Of a stretch of DNA of 50,142 bases, positions 7,187-14,975 are shown piece by piece. The stretch's first letter is position 1; the number at the start of each line of letters is the position of its first letter. Source of the stretch: Desmonostoc muscorum FACHB-395 (lineage in GTDB: Bacteria; Cyanobacteriota; Cyanobacteriia; Cyanobacteriales; Nostocaceae); assembly GCF_014698035.1 (NCBI RefSeq), contig NZ_JACJSF010000059.1:1-50142 (forward strand), given 5' to 3'. A program made the translations under genes and the position numbers. The notes beneath the pieces are model-generated. The model had not been told where the DNA came from and did not search any database. It saw only the letters and a list, made by a program, of their open reading frames with translations.

Positions 7187-9202
7187 ATGAGCAAATTGGG
7201 TGTGCCACTGCCGCTGACTTTGGTAATACTGGGTTGTAACTTGTTAGTATTATTTCCAGGCTTGGCGCAAGCAAATCCGGCTAATACGACCGTATCTGAA
7301 ATTCAAACAAATGCAAACTTGGCAGAGAAGAATGGGGCTACTTCTCTTCCTGAATTGGCGTTCCCTTCTGGTGTGATGGTCACATTAAATGAGAGCTTCC
7401 AAAACGTACAAATTCATGATTTTATAGGGCGAACATCTTGTTCACATACCATAACAAGTGAGCAATATGCTCACACTAACCCTCTAAAGGTGAGATGCTC
7501 CTCATCAACTAAAGAAATTAGCACTACCAATCAATCTCTGCGTCCCTCCTCTGTAACAATTTTCAACTCAAATGGTTTTAGGCAAGAATCTTTGCATAAT
7601 TCAAGTGTTATTCCCAGCACTTGGAAAAACCAAGTATCTTCTGGTAATAAATTTCCCTCAATAACCTCTGGCGGAGAACCTCAAGTCCAAGAAATTCAAT
7701 TACAGCAGCCCAAACTATATAGTCAACCACCCGATTTGATGGAGGAAGTTACCAGTGTTGAAGATTTGCGAGATGTTAGTCCTGGAGATTGGGCTTATGA
7801 AGCACTGCGAAGCTTGGTAGAAAAATATCGTTGCATTGCTGGTTCTGGCAAAGGTATTTTTGAGGGTAATAGCGCCATCACCCGTTATGAATTTGCTGCT
7901 GCTTTTGATACTTGCTTGATCAAGATGGGACGTATAATTTATAGCTTGAGTAATACATTCCCTAATCAAGAAGATTTGGCAGTTGTACAAAAGCTACAAG
8001 CAGACTTTGCTACAGAACTGAAAACCCTCACCACTAAAGTAGATAACTTAGAACAGCGATTAGCCTTTGTTAACGACCATCAGTTTAGCACTACTACAGT
8101 TCTTCGGGGGACTGTAGATTTTAATTTCATTAGTGCTTTTGGAGGACAGAAAGCTGTTTCTTCTGGGAGTAATCCTAGGGAAGACTTGAATGAAAATTCT
8201 ACTTTATCAGCGCGAGTAAATCTCAATTTCGATACCAGTTTTACAGGTAAAGACCGATTACGTACTAACATTCGGGCTGGAAATGTTAGCAATTTTGGTA
8301 ACAGTGTTACTGGAACAGATATGACTCGCCTGATTGGTGCTGTTAATACTGGTAACAATATTACGCTAGGCTCGTTGTTTTATGAGTTTCCCATCGGAGG
8401 TACACGCGGTAAGGTGGCGATCGCATCTGTTGCAGACTTTCCCACTCGCATTTTCCCTGCTCTTAATCCTGTTGCTTCTATTTCCAATTTTGGTGCTGAA
8501 AGTCCTATCTACTCATTTGCTTTTGGTACGGGTGCTGTACTTTACTATAACTTCACTGATAAAATTGCCGCTGGTGTGAGTTATTTAACTACGAGTGGTA
8601 GCAATCCACTGGAAGGACTGTTTAGTGGTCAATCTACTGCTTTAGCTCAGGTAACTTATACTCCATCTGATAAGTTAGCGATCGCTTTTACCTATGGTCA
8701 CTACTACGCTTCAACACCTAATGTAACTGGGAGTAAGGGTAGTAGATTTGCTCAGTTACCTTTTGGAGGCAGTACAGCGACTTCCGCCAACGCTTATGGT
8801 TTACAGTCTACTTACAAGTTGAGCAATAAGTTGATTTTAGGTGGTTGGGTTAGCTATTTCAATGCTAGTGCTGAGTCTGAGCCGAGCGTTAGTGGTTTAG
8901 ATGGTTCAATTGGAGCTAATGCTGACATCTGGAGTTGGGCAATTACTGCGGTAGTACCAGATTTGGGTAAGTTAGGTAGTCAGTTAAATTTGGTCTTGGG
9001 TATGCCCCCGAAGGTTATAAGTAATGATATTTCTGCTCGTTTAGATCGGGATACTTCGATGCATTTTGAGCTATCTTATCGCTATCCAGTGAGTGATAGA
9101 GTTTTTATTACTCCGGGAGTTTTATTGATTACTAATCCTGAGCATAATGCAGCCAATGACAATATTTGGATTGGATTATTGCGAACTACTTTTTCGTTTT
9201 AA
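7187..9202 (+). CDS. SLH-domain outer-membrane porin (cyanobacterial OprB/SomA type, 'iron uptake porin')
   Basis: A signal peptide (hydrophobic to about residue 30, GLAQAN) is followed by a long low-complexity linker and one S-layer-homology domain at about 195-245 (VSPGDWAYEALRSLVEKY, FEGNSAITRYEFAAAF). A short coiled coil follows, then a C-terminal beta barrel of about 380 residues ending in TFSF, the terminal aromatic expected for outer-membrane barrels. Such proteins anchor to peptidoglycan through SLH and form general or iron/solute pores. The linker before SLH is long for the family. Its position after two binding-protein genes suggests one uptake system, with the porin as outer gate. 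Confidence 0.88.
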   Translation: MSKLGVPLPLTLVILGCNLLVLFPGLAQANPANTTVSEIQTNANLAEKNGATSLPELAFPSGVMVTLNESFQNVQIHDFIGRTSCSHTITSEQYAHTNPLKVRCSSSTKEISTTNQSLRPSSVTIFNSNGFRQESLHNSSVIPSTWKNQVSSGNKFPSITSGGEPQVQEIQLQQPKLYSQPPDLMEEVTSVEDLRDVSPGDWAYEALRSLVEKYRCIAGSGKGIFEGNSAITRYEFAAAFDTCLIKMGRIIYSLSNTFPNQEDLAVVQKLQADFATELKTLTTKVDNLEQRLAFVNDHQFSTTTVLRGTVDFNFISAFGGQKAVSSGSNPREDLNENSTLSARVNLNFDTSFTGKDRLRTNIRAGNVSNFGNSVTGTDMTRLIGAVNTGNNITLGSLFYEFPIGGTRGKVAIASVADFPTRIFPALNPVASISNFGAESPIYSFAFGTGAVLYYNFTDKIAAGVSYLTTSGSNPLEGLFSGQSTALAQVTYTPSDKLAIAFTYGHYYASTPNVTGSKGSRFAQLPFGGSTATSANAYGLQSTYKLSNKLILGGWVSYFNASAESEPSVSGLDGSIGANADIWSWAITAVVPDLGKLGSQLNLVLGMPPKVISNDISARLDRDTSMHFELSYRYPVSDRVFITPGVLLITNPEHNAANDNIWIGLLRTTFSF

Positions 9203-9533
9203 TTAAAACTAATCTCCAGAATATCAAGAGCAGTTTTGGCAACTGATAGCTCAGGTTGAGTTGCTTTATAATAGTCGTCCTGAGCAATTTTCCTACTTTT
9301 CCGACTTTATTTATTGGTAAATAAGGATTAATATCCTTAGAAGGGAAGGCAACGCGACTAAAGATTAAGGGTAAAAAAACTAGAGTTTGTCTTGAATGCC
9401 ACTTTGCAACAACTCCTTCTATATTTTTAAGAAATCAAATAGTCGCGGAAGCTAGCTAGCTTTAGCACTCTAAGCTATCTCGACTGCTGAACAAATTAGT
9501 GGAAAAGTGTAATACCAGCCTTCCAAATTCAGT
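9203..9533. other. Intergenic region before the metabolite genes
   Basis: No complete gene seen. On the minus strand a frame ending at about 9201 reads RKIAQDDYYKATQPELSV and so on for about 35 codons, possibly the C-terminal remnant of a lost gene. The 60 bp before 9534 contain no obvious strong promoter. Confidence 0.4.
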
Positions 9534-10526
9534 ATGAAAAGAGAGTATGAGCAGTATAAATTTTCTTTGGAGATTAAAAGCCAGCTAAAAGAATTAACTA
9601 AGCTGGATAATTGGCATGGTTTACTAGCATTGTTAGAAGACAGTCTGCTCATTCTTACTAGCATCCTGATTATAATCCATGTCACATGGTTTTTTTACCC
9701 AATAGCACTTTTGGTGATTGGTTCTCGACAACGAGCTTTGACTACCATATTGCATGATAGCGCTCATGGCGTACTGGCTAAAAATAAATTGCTCAACTTA
9801 GTACTTGGTACATTCTGCTCAGGATACTTGATTTTTCAGCAAATGATTCCTTATAAAAAGTCTCATTGCTCTGAGCATCACAGTCACTTGGGCAACCCTG
9901 AACTAGACCCTGATTTTAAGTTTTACCTGGAAGAAGGACTATATTGTGTACAAAGCTCCAAAGACTTTCTCGTGAAGCATATTATCAAGCCTCTGCTGCT
10001 GTTCAAGGTTCCGCAATACATATTTTACTTAGTCAAGTATAGACTCTTTGGCAAAGGTTGCAATTTGTATGAAACTATCATCATGCTTGCCTATCTACTC
10101 ACTATTGTGAGCGCATCCGTCTGGTTGGGATTTTGGGACGAACTCATATTATTCTGGCTAGTTCCCTATATAACTGTATTTCAAGTATTAGGGTACTTCA
10201 TAGAAGTCAGCGAACATTATCCGCTAGTAGGAAAAAACACGGTTGATTTGTACATGACAAGAAATCGCTTTAGCCCCTGGTATGAGGCATTCTTTACCAG
10301 TATGCATAATGAAAATTTCCATCTAATTCATCATTTAATGCCCTGTATACCATTCTGGAACCTACCATTAGCCCACAAAGTTCTTCTTGCCGATGCTAAC
10401 TACTCAAAGCACAACAGCCTAACCGGAGGGATTTTTTTCTCCTCAAAGGATACTCCCAGTATTGTGTCAAGCTTTATTGAGTACGTTCGAGAAGGCTCAT
10501 ATGTAAGAAGTGTGTGCAGAATGTAG
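9534..10526 (+). CDS. Membrane fatty-acid-desaturase-fold di-iron oxygenase
   Basis: The 330 residues contain the three histidine boxes of integral-membrane desaturases/hydroxylases: HDSAH (about residue 75), HCSEHHSHLG (about 115) and HNENFHLIHH (about 260), with four or more hydrophobic segments between them. The family uses a di-iron centre for O2-dependent desaturation or hydroxylation. Established knowledge: a desaturase-like membrane enzyme (GntB) makes 4-hydroxyarginine in the guanitoxin pathway. That reading is attractive here because a PLP cyclase-like gene follows, but simple acyl desaturation cannot be excluded. It starts a plus-strand trio of candidate tailoring genes facing the NRPS. 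Confidence 0.75.
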   Translation: MKREYEQYKFSLEIKSQLKELTKLDNWHGLLALLEDSLLILTSILIIIHVTWFFYPIALLVIGSRQRALTTILHDSAHGVLAKNKLLNLVLGTFCSGYLIFQQMIPYKKSHCSEHHSHLGNPELDPDFKFYLEEGLYCVQSSKDFLVKHIIKPLLLFKVPQYIFYLVKYRLFGKGCNLYETIIMLAYLLTIVSASVWLGFWDELILFWLVPYITVFQVLGYFIEVSEHYPLVGKNTVDLYMTRNRFSPWYEAFFTSMHNENFHLIHHLMPCIPFWNLPLAHKVLLADANYSKHNSLTGGIFFSSKDTPSIVSSFIEYVREGSYVRSVCRM

Positions 10527-10856
10527 GGAAAGGCATTGGCGAACTTCAGCTTAAAGCTTGTTCAAGATCCCAAATCAGCGTTTTTACGTCCTCAATCCCA
10601 ACTGATAAGCGCAATAAGCGTCAGGTATAACAGTTTCAACATTACTGATATCAAGGTTATGCATTGATTCCATGAGTGCCCCGATTTCTACCAAACTTTT
10701 CATCCCTTCCAAGCAAGCTGGTTGCTGATGTAAAACCTGCAATTTCCCTGCGACTTGAAAGGCTTCTTCGCGGCTACTTACCTGATGAGCCATTTATGCG
10801 ATCGCCACCCTTCGTTCTCTAAGCCAAACAGATTTCTAAATTTAGGTACAAAATTT
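10527..10856. other. Gap between the desaturase-like and PLP-enzyme genes, with a doubtful small ORF
   Basis: A 69-codon minus-strand frame lies at 10584-10793 (MAHQVSSREEAFQVAG at its start, ISNVETVIPDAYCAYQ near its end). Its composition looks protein-like but I recognise no family, and no clear ribosome-binding site precedes it. It may be a remnant. An inverted AGCTT/AAGCT hairpin lies just after the desaturase-like gene, near 10540-10556. Confidence 0.35.
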
Positions 10857-11960
10857 ATGAAAATAGAACCTTCCTTACTAGAAACCTGGTTGTCAGAATA
10901 TGAAAAAGCTCCCTATAATTTGGGGGAAAGTAGTGTTACTAACTTGTCGGTAGCAGAGTTAATCAAGCTGACAGAATGTGAATCGGAATTTTATAGCTTG
11001 AGTTTGGAAAATAATGATACCTACGGTTCTCTGGGCTTGAGAGAGGCGATCGCTTCAGTTTACGAAAACGTTACCTCTGAAGATATTTTAGTCACCGCAG
11101 GAACCACAGAAGCCATTCTTATTTATTATCACGTTCGCTATGAACCTGGAGCTAATGTAGTCGTTCCCGTTCCAGCTTTTCATATTTTACATGAAATTCC
11201 CAAATACTTAGGTTATGAAGTCCGTTACTTACCTTTGCGACGGGAAGAACAATTTCGACCAAATTTAGCCAAATTAGCAAAATTAGTAGACGATAAAACT
11301 AAAGTCATCGTCTTAAATAGTCCCCACAATCCCACAGGAGTTGTCTATTCTCCTGAAGAAATACAAGGATTTATCGAACTGGCAGAAAAATATCAGGCTG
11401 AAATTCTGGCTGACGAGCATTATCGCTTCCTACCCCATCAACAAGAAATAGATTTTATTCCCTCATTATTTGGCAGGTCTCCTTCTGTGGTTGCTTTGGG
11501 TTCAACTGGCAAGTGTTTTGGCTCGATCGGCTTGCGAATTGGTTGGTTAATTGGCTCACCAGAAATTCTCAAAGCCTGCCATGATTTTAAAGATTACACA
11601 ACCCATACAGTGTGCCCAATTAATGATATGTTGGTTAAACATTCATTGTTAAGTTGGCGAAAAATTTTGCCCAAATATCGAGGATGGATTGTCAAAAATG
11701 CCACTTCCTTGCGCGAATTGATTGAGCGAAACCATGACCTGATGGATTGGGTTCAACCTGAAGCGGGAACGATTGCTTTTCCTTTTTTGAAAACTCTCAA
11801 TAGTCAAGACTTTGCTTACCGATTAGTGCAAGAAACTGGAGTATTGGTATTACCAGGAGAAGCGTTAGATCGTCCGGGTCATTTTCGTATCGCTTTGGGC
11901 GTTGAACCCGATCGTTTTCAAAAGGCAATCGACGAACTTGAACGCTGCCTTCAAACTTAG
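10857..11960 (+). CDS. Fold-type I PLP enzyme (aminotransferase class I/II; possible arginine-derived cyclase)
   Basis: Start set at ATG 10857; the longer open frame runs through non-coding sequence. The 367-residue product shows the fold-type I landmarks: NSPHNPTG substrate loop, Asp in LADEHY for the pyridine nitrogen, the PLP Lys in STGKCFGSIGLRIGW, and a C-terminal FRIALG arginine for the alpha-carboxylate. The family includes ordinary transaminases and the cyclases VioD (capreomycidine) and GntC (L-enduracididine). Which one this is cannot be told by eye. It lies between a hydroxylase-type gene and a PhyH oxygenase in the same orientation, a context that fits making a modified amino acid. 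Confidence 0.8.
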   Translation: MKIEPSLLETWLSEYEKAPYNLGESSVTNLSVAELIKLTECESEFYSLSLENNDTYGSLGLREAIASVYENVTSEDILVTAGTTEAILIYYHVRYEPGANVVVPVPAFHILHEIPKYLGYEVRYLPLRREEQFRPNLAKLAKLVDDKTKVIVLNSPHNPTGVVYSPEEIQGFIELAEKYQAEILADEHYRFLPHQQEIDFIPSLFGRSPSVVALGSTGKCFGSIGLRIGWLIGSPEILKACHDFKDYTTHTVCPINDMLVKHSLLSWRKILPKYRGWIVKNATSLRELIERNHDLMDWVQPEAGTIAFPFLKTLNSQDFAYRLVQETGVLVLPGEALDRPGHFRIALGVEPDRFQKAIDELERCLQT

Positions 11961-12070
11961 CTATCCGCTACAACATTCGGTATGGACAATGGCTGGTATT
12001 TAGCCAAAGCTATACGGTTGCTAATAACCTATAATGTCAACAATATCTAGAAAATCTAGGAGACTTACAC

Positions 12071-13282
12071 ATGACAGTAACAACGACTTCTCCCTTATTT
12101 GATTGGAAGTTTTCTCTAAAACTGGCTTTCCTTTATATCCTGGCAAAACTCAAGTTTGTTCATCGTTGGTTGCCAGAAACATTGAAAGAAAAATTACCGA
12201 CTGGCTGGAATAATCAGATGTTCTGGGTGGCTTTTAAATCCGGCGGACAAACAGTATACTATGACTATTATTGCCGATTGAAAGAACCGAAATCTTACAA
12301 ACCTAGAGTATCGGTTGCCCCCGAACTTCAGCTCACTGAGGAACAGATTCGTGGTTTCTATGATAATGGCTATGTCGGTCCATTCGATTTAGTGCCTTCA
12401 GAGGATATAGAGGATTTGAGGCAATATCTTATCAATTCATTAGTGAAAACTGAATCAAAATGTTTCTCTTTCACTGCCGGAGATTATGAACTTGATGCGA
12501 CTAGCAAAGATGATTCATTGATACCTTGGAGTAAAGAAATAACGGAGGATTATAAAAAATATCTTCCCAATAAGATGAATCAGATAAATCGTCATTTAGA
12601 TGATGAGCGATTACTAAATCTGTTTAATCATCCGGCGATTACTGAACGAGCGGCACAACTTTTAGGACCAGATATTCTTTTGTGGAGAACTAAATTTTTT
12701 GAAATTCTGCCCGGTTTGGCAACAAAATTGCATCAAGCTAGCAGGTTTTCTGAACATCACCAAGAATCGATGATAACTCCAGAAGACAATGAATCTCTTT
12801 ACCAAGTAACCTGCTGGATTGCTGTAACCGATGCCAACAAAGAAAATGGCTGTATGACGATTTTCCCAGGAACTCATAATGAAATTTATCCCATCAACTT
12901 AGGGGAAGTTACCCAGAATTGGATAAATAATCTTTATGGCGATCGGGATTCCAAGATCGATTACCCAGGCAACTTGCCACAACCCCATTACATCGAAATG
13001 AAAGCTGGGCAGTTTTTTCTGTTTACTGAGCGAGTGATTCACGGTTCCGTCGAAAATAAGACTAATAAATCACGATGGGGATTGAATGGACGGATTGCCA
13101 CAACTAGCACTCGTATTTATACCCAGAAAATGTTAGAAGACTTCTATCGTAACAGGTACACAAAAGTGAATATCAAATTGGACAAGTGGAGAGCAGTTAT
13201 GCTCAGAGGTGACGATAGTTTTGGATACAACAGATACACAGAAAAATTGGATAAGAAGCTTGCTTCTGCTTCCACTAAGTAG
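12071..13282 (+). CDS. Phytanoyl-CoA dioxygenase (PhyH)-like Fe(II)/2-oxoglutarate oxygenase
   Basis: An AGGAG ribosome-binding site lies 8 bp before ATG 12071. The 403 residues have a PhyH core: an iron-ligand region around SEHHQES (His-x-Glu/Asp type), the strand CWIAVTDANKENGCMTIFPGTH that is typical of the family, and the distal His/Arg pair in IHGSVENKTNKSRWGLNGRI. The N-terminal 75 residues are basic and hydrophobic, not part of the core. Members hydroxylate or oxidise small molecules, often free or carrier-bound amino acids in peptide pathways. It is probably the third tailoring enzyme of the trio. A strong inverted repeat follows its stop codon. Confidence 0.78.
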   Translation: MTVTTTSPLFDWKFSLKLAFLYILAKLKFVHRWLPETLKEKLPTGWNNQMFWVAFKSGGQTVYYDYYCRLKEPKSYKPRVSVAPELQLTEEQIRGFYDNGYVGPFDLVPSEDIEDLRQYLINSLVKTESKCFSFTAGDYELDATSKDDSLIPWSKEITEDYKKYLPNKMNQINRHLDDERLLNLFNHPAITERAAQLLGPDILLWRTKFFEILPGLATKLHQASRFSEHHQESMITPEDNESLYQVTCWIAVTDANKENGCMTIFPGTHNEIYPINLGEVTQNWINNLYGDRDSKIDYPGNLPQPHYIEMKAGQFFLFTERVIHGSVENKTNKSRWGLNGRIATTSTRIYTQKMLEDFYRNRYTKVNIKLDKWRAVMLRGDDSFGYNRYTEKLDKKLASASTK

Positions 13283-13286
13283 GAAA

Positions 13287-13394
13287 TGATAAGTTGTTCC
13301 ATATTCAATGTGTTAAAGCGAGCTTAAAGCGAGCTAGGCTAGTAAAAAGTTTTAGATCACGAATTATGCAAGTTGAATGTGGAACAGCTTATCA
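13287..13394. repeat. 108-bp MITE-like element or stem-loop with 22-bp inverted ends
   Basis: The left arm at 13287-13308 (starts TGATAAGTTGTTCC) and the right arm at 13373-13394 are inverted repeats matching at 20 of 22 positions. Both mismatches become G-U pairs in plus-strand RNA, so all 22 positions can pair. The interior has a perfect tandem 11-mer, TTAAAGCGAGC, at 13313-13334. It starts 5 bp after the PhyH stop. It may serve as a transcription end or be a miniature transposable element. Confidence 0.6.
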
Positions 13395-13428
13395 CTAGCA
13401 ACGCTGTAATCATTAAGAAAGATTCCTC

Positions 13429-13754
13429 ATGTACAAATTTCAAGAGTCCCTCCTAAACTGCCTTTGCCACAACTTGAAGATACCTTAGAGCGCTATCTCG
13501 AAATAGTTGCACTGCTCTTGAGCGAGATAGAACTGGCTCAAACAAAGGCAGCAGTGATCGACTTTCAGCAAGGAATTGGGCCAGCTCTCTAGAAGCAATT
13601 GGAGATGATTGACCGCTCAACGAGTACGAGCTACTTGCATGAATTCACACTGAATAACCGACTAGAAAATCGGTTGTCTATTCCCTTCGATCAAGGCAAT
13701 GCAATCGGGAGCAATGCGATTTTGTGGAAAGAACCCTATGTTCTCAACTTTTGA
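13429..13754 (+). pseudogene. Choline/carnitine acyltransferase, N-terminal fragment
   Basis: Starts with MYKFQESL, then after a frameshift near 13450 continues PKLPLPQLEDTLERYLE, the characteristic N-terminus of carnitine acyltransferases, followed by TKAAVIDFQQGIGPAL. There is an in-frame TAG at 13590-13592, then a further readable stretch (KQLEMIDRSTSTSYLHEF). The homology stops at about 13735, where the amputated thioesterase begins on the other strand. The catalytic part is missing, so the gene is dead. The junction marks a rearrangement. Confidence 0.7.
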
Positions 13755-14335
13755 GCGAGAATCTTATTTTCAATCAGGGAGTAGTGGTTGCCAGGAATAT
13801 TATATGTAGTAATGCTTCCGGCTGCTACAGAAGCCCAGCCAAGACTTGGGTCTTGGTTCTGCTTCATTGACTCGTCAGCATAGAAGAAAGTAATTCTACC
13901 TAAATAGGGCTGGGGCGTATAGCGAGCTATCGCTTGGGAGTTGGCTTTGAACACCCGAAATAGCGAACTTCCTTGCTTTTGTCCCATTTCTTTTGGTAAG
14001 AGTCCGACTTCTTTAGCTTGCTCTAGAACATAGTTTAATTGCTCCTGTGCTTCTAGAAGGCGCAATGTTTCTGCTGATATTGAGAAAGCTTTGTTAGACA
14101 GTCCACTTAGGTTTTTTACCCAATCAGCTAACAGCATTGCCTCATCCATCAAGAGAGAACCTTTGAACTTTTGGATAGGCGCATAGCTGTCAATCAGAGC
14201 TAGCAGAGAAACCATTTGCCCAGAGGCTTTCAACTGCACAGCCATTTCAAAAGCGATCGCCCCACCGATAGACCATCCTCCAAGTTGGTAAGGACCTTCT
14301 GGCTGAATGGTTTGCAAAGCTTTGATATAATATAA
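13736..14335 (-). pseudogene. NRPS-type thioesterase domain, truncated at its N-terminus
   Basis: Readable from LYYIKALQTIQPEGPYQLGGW. It contains the nucleophile motif GWSIGG, the acid residue in LIDSYAP and the His in NIPGNHYSLIENK, so the catalytic triad is present. About 60 residues of the normal alpha/beta-hydrolase N-terminus (including the PLFxxHPxGG oxyanion segment) are absent, cut off at the degenerate transposase. The C-terminus ends abruptly at LAQKLRT against the acyltransferase fragment. It probably once ended the neighbouring synthetase or a lost companion. The only starts left are weak (TTG at 14317), so activity is unlikely. Confidence 0.75.
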
Positions 14336-14413
14336 GCTAGCGTGGCAAAACTTACTAGAGAAGAGCGGAAATCCTGTAATCTTGACCTTGTAGCGAAATA
14401 ATGGTGCAAAAAC

Positions 14414-14912
14414 TTGGCAAGAAAAAGTTTAAAACCAGAGGCAACATCGTTTGAAGTACTCGATTGTGTTCAAAAAAAATGCCCCTCGTGCGGTCAAGCA
14501 ATGTGGAATGAATACAATAATCCTCGACATATAAGAACGTTAAATGGGGTAGTAGAACTACAGCTAAAAATTCGTCGATGTCAAAATAAGTCATGTATGC
14601 GGTATAAAAAAGCATATCGGCCAGAGCAAGAAGGATCACTCGCTCTACCACAGAGCGAATTTGGTTTGGATGTGATTGCTTATATAGGATCGTTACGATA
14701 CCAGGAACATAGAAGTGTTCCCCAAATACACACTCACCTTGAATTAAAGGGTATATGTATAAGGTAAGCGTTCGGTCACATACCTAATTGACAGATATGA
14801 TGAATTACTTTCTTTATGGCTAAAAGATCATAAAAGGTTAAAAGCAATAGTGGCTAATCAAGGACGGGTGATATTAGCGATCGATGGAATGCAGCCAGAA
14901 ATTAGAATATAA
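14414..14912 (+). pseudogene. Degenerate zinc-ribbon transposase
   Basis: The first part has a zinc-ribbon pattern (CPSCGQ, then RRCQNKSCMRYKKAYRP) and runs to GICIR at about 14767. A +1 frame continues VTYLIDRYDELLSLW, then RVILAIDGMQPE, which looks like the first acidic strand of a DDE-type catalytic domain, and stops at 14910. The rest of the catalytic domain is missing. The IS family is not assigned. It separates the NRPS end from the thioesterase piece, and its insertion probably caused that break. No convincing terminal repeats were found. Confidence 0.65.
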
Positions 14913-14975
14913 GTGGCAGCCATATCTTCAATTCGGGTTAGGGGAAGGAAAAACATCCTTCCAGACTCAGAGAAA

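Noticed and set aside
10755..10856. Longer start for the PLP enzyme
   Set aside because: The extra 34 residues do not resemble any aminotransferase N-terminus.
14355..14651. 98-codon minus-strand ORF
   Set aside because: It lies opposite the transposase pseudogene and shows no family pattern; a shadow.
14943..14962. Hairpin GGAAGGA/TCCTTCC as the NRPS terminator
   Set aside because: The 7-bp stem has no U-tract on the minus strand, and it lies within the mobile-element remnant; evidence is too weak.
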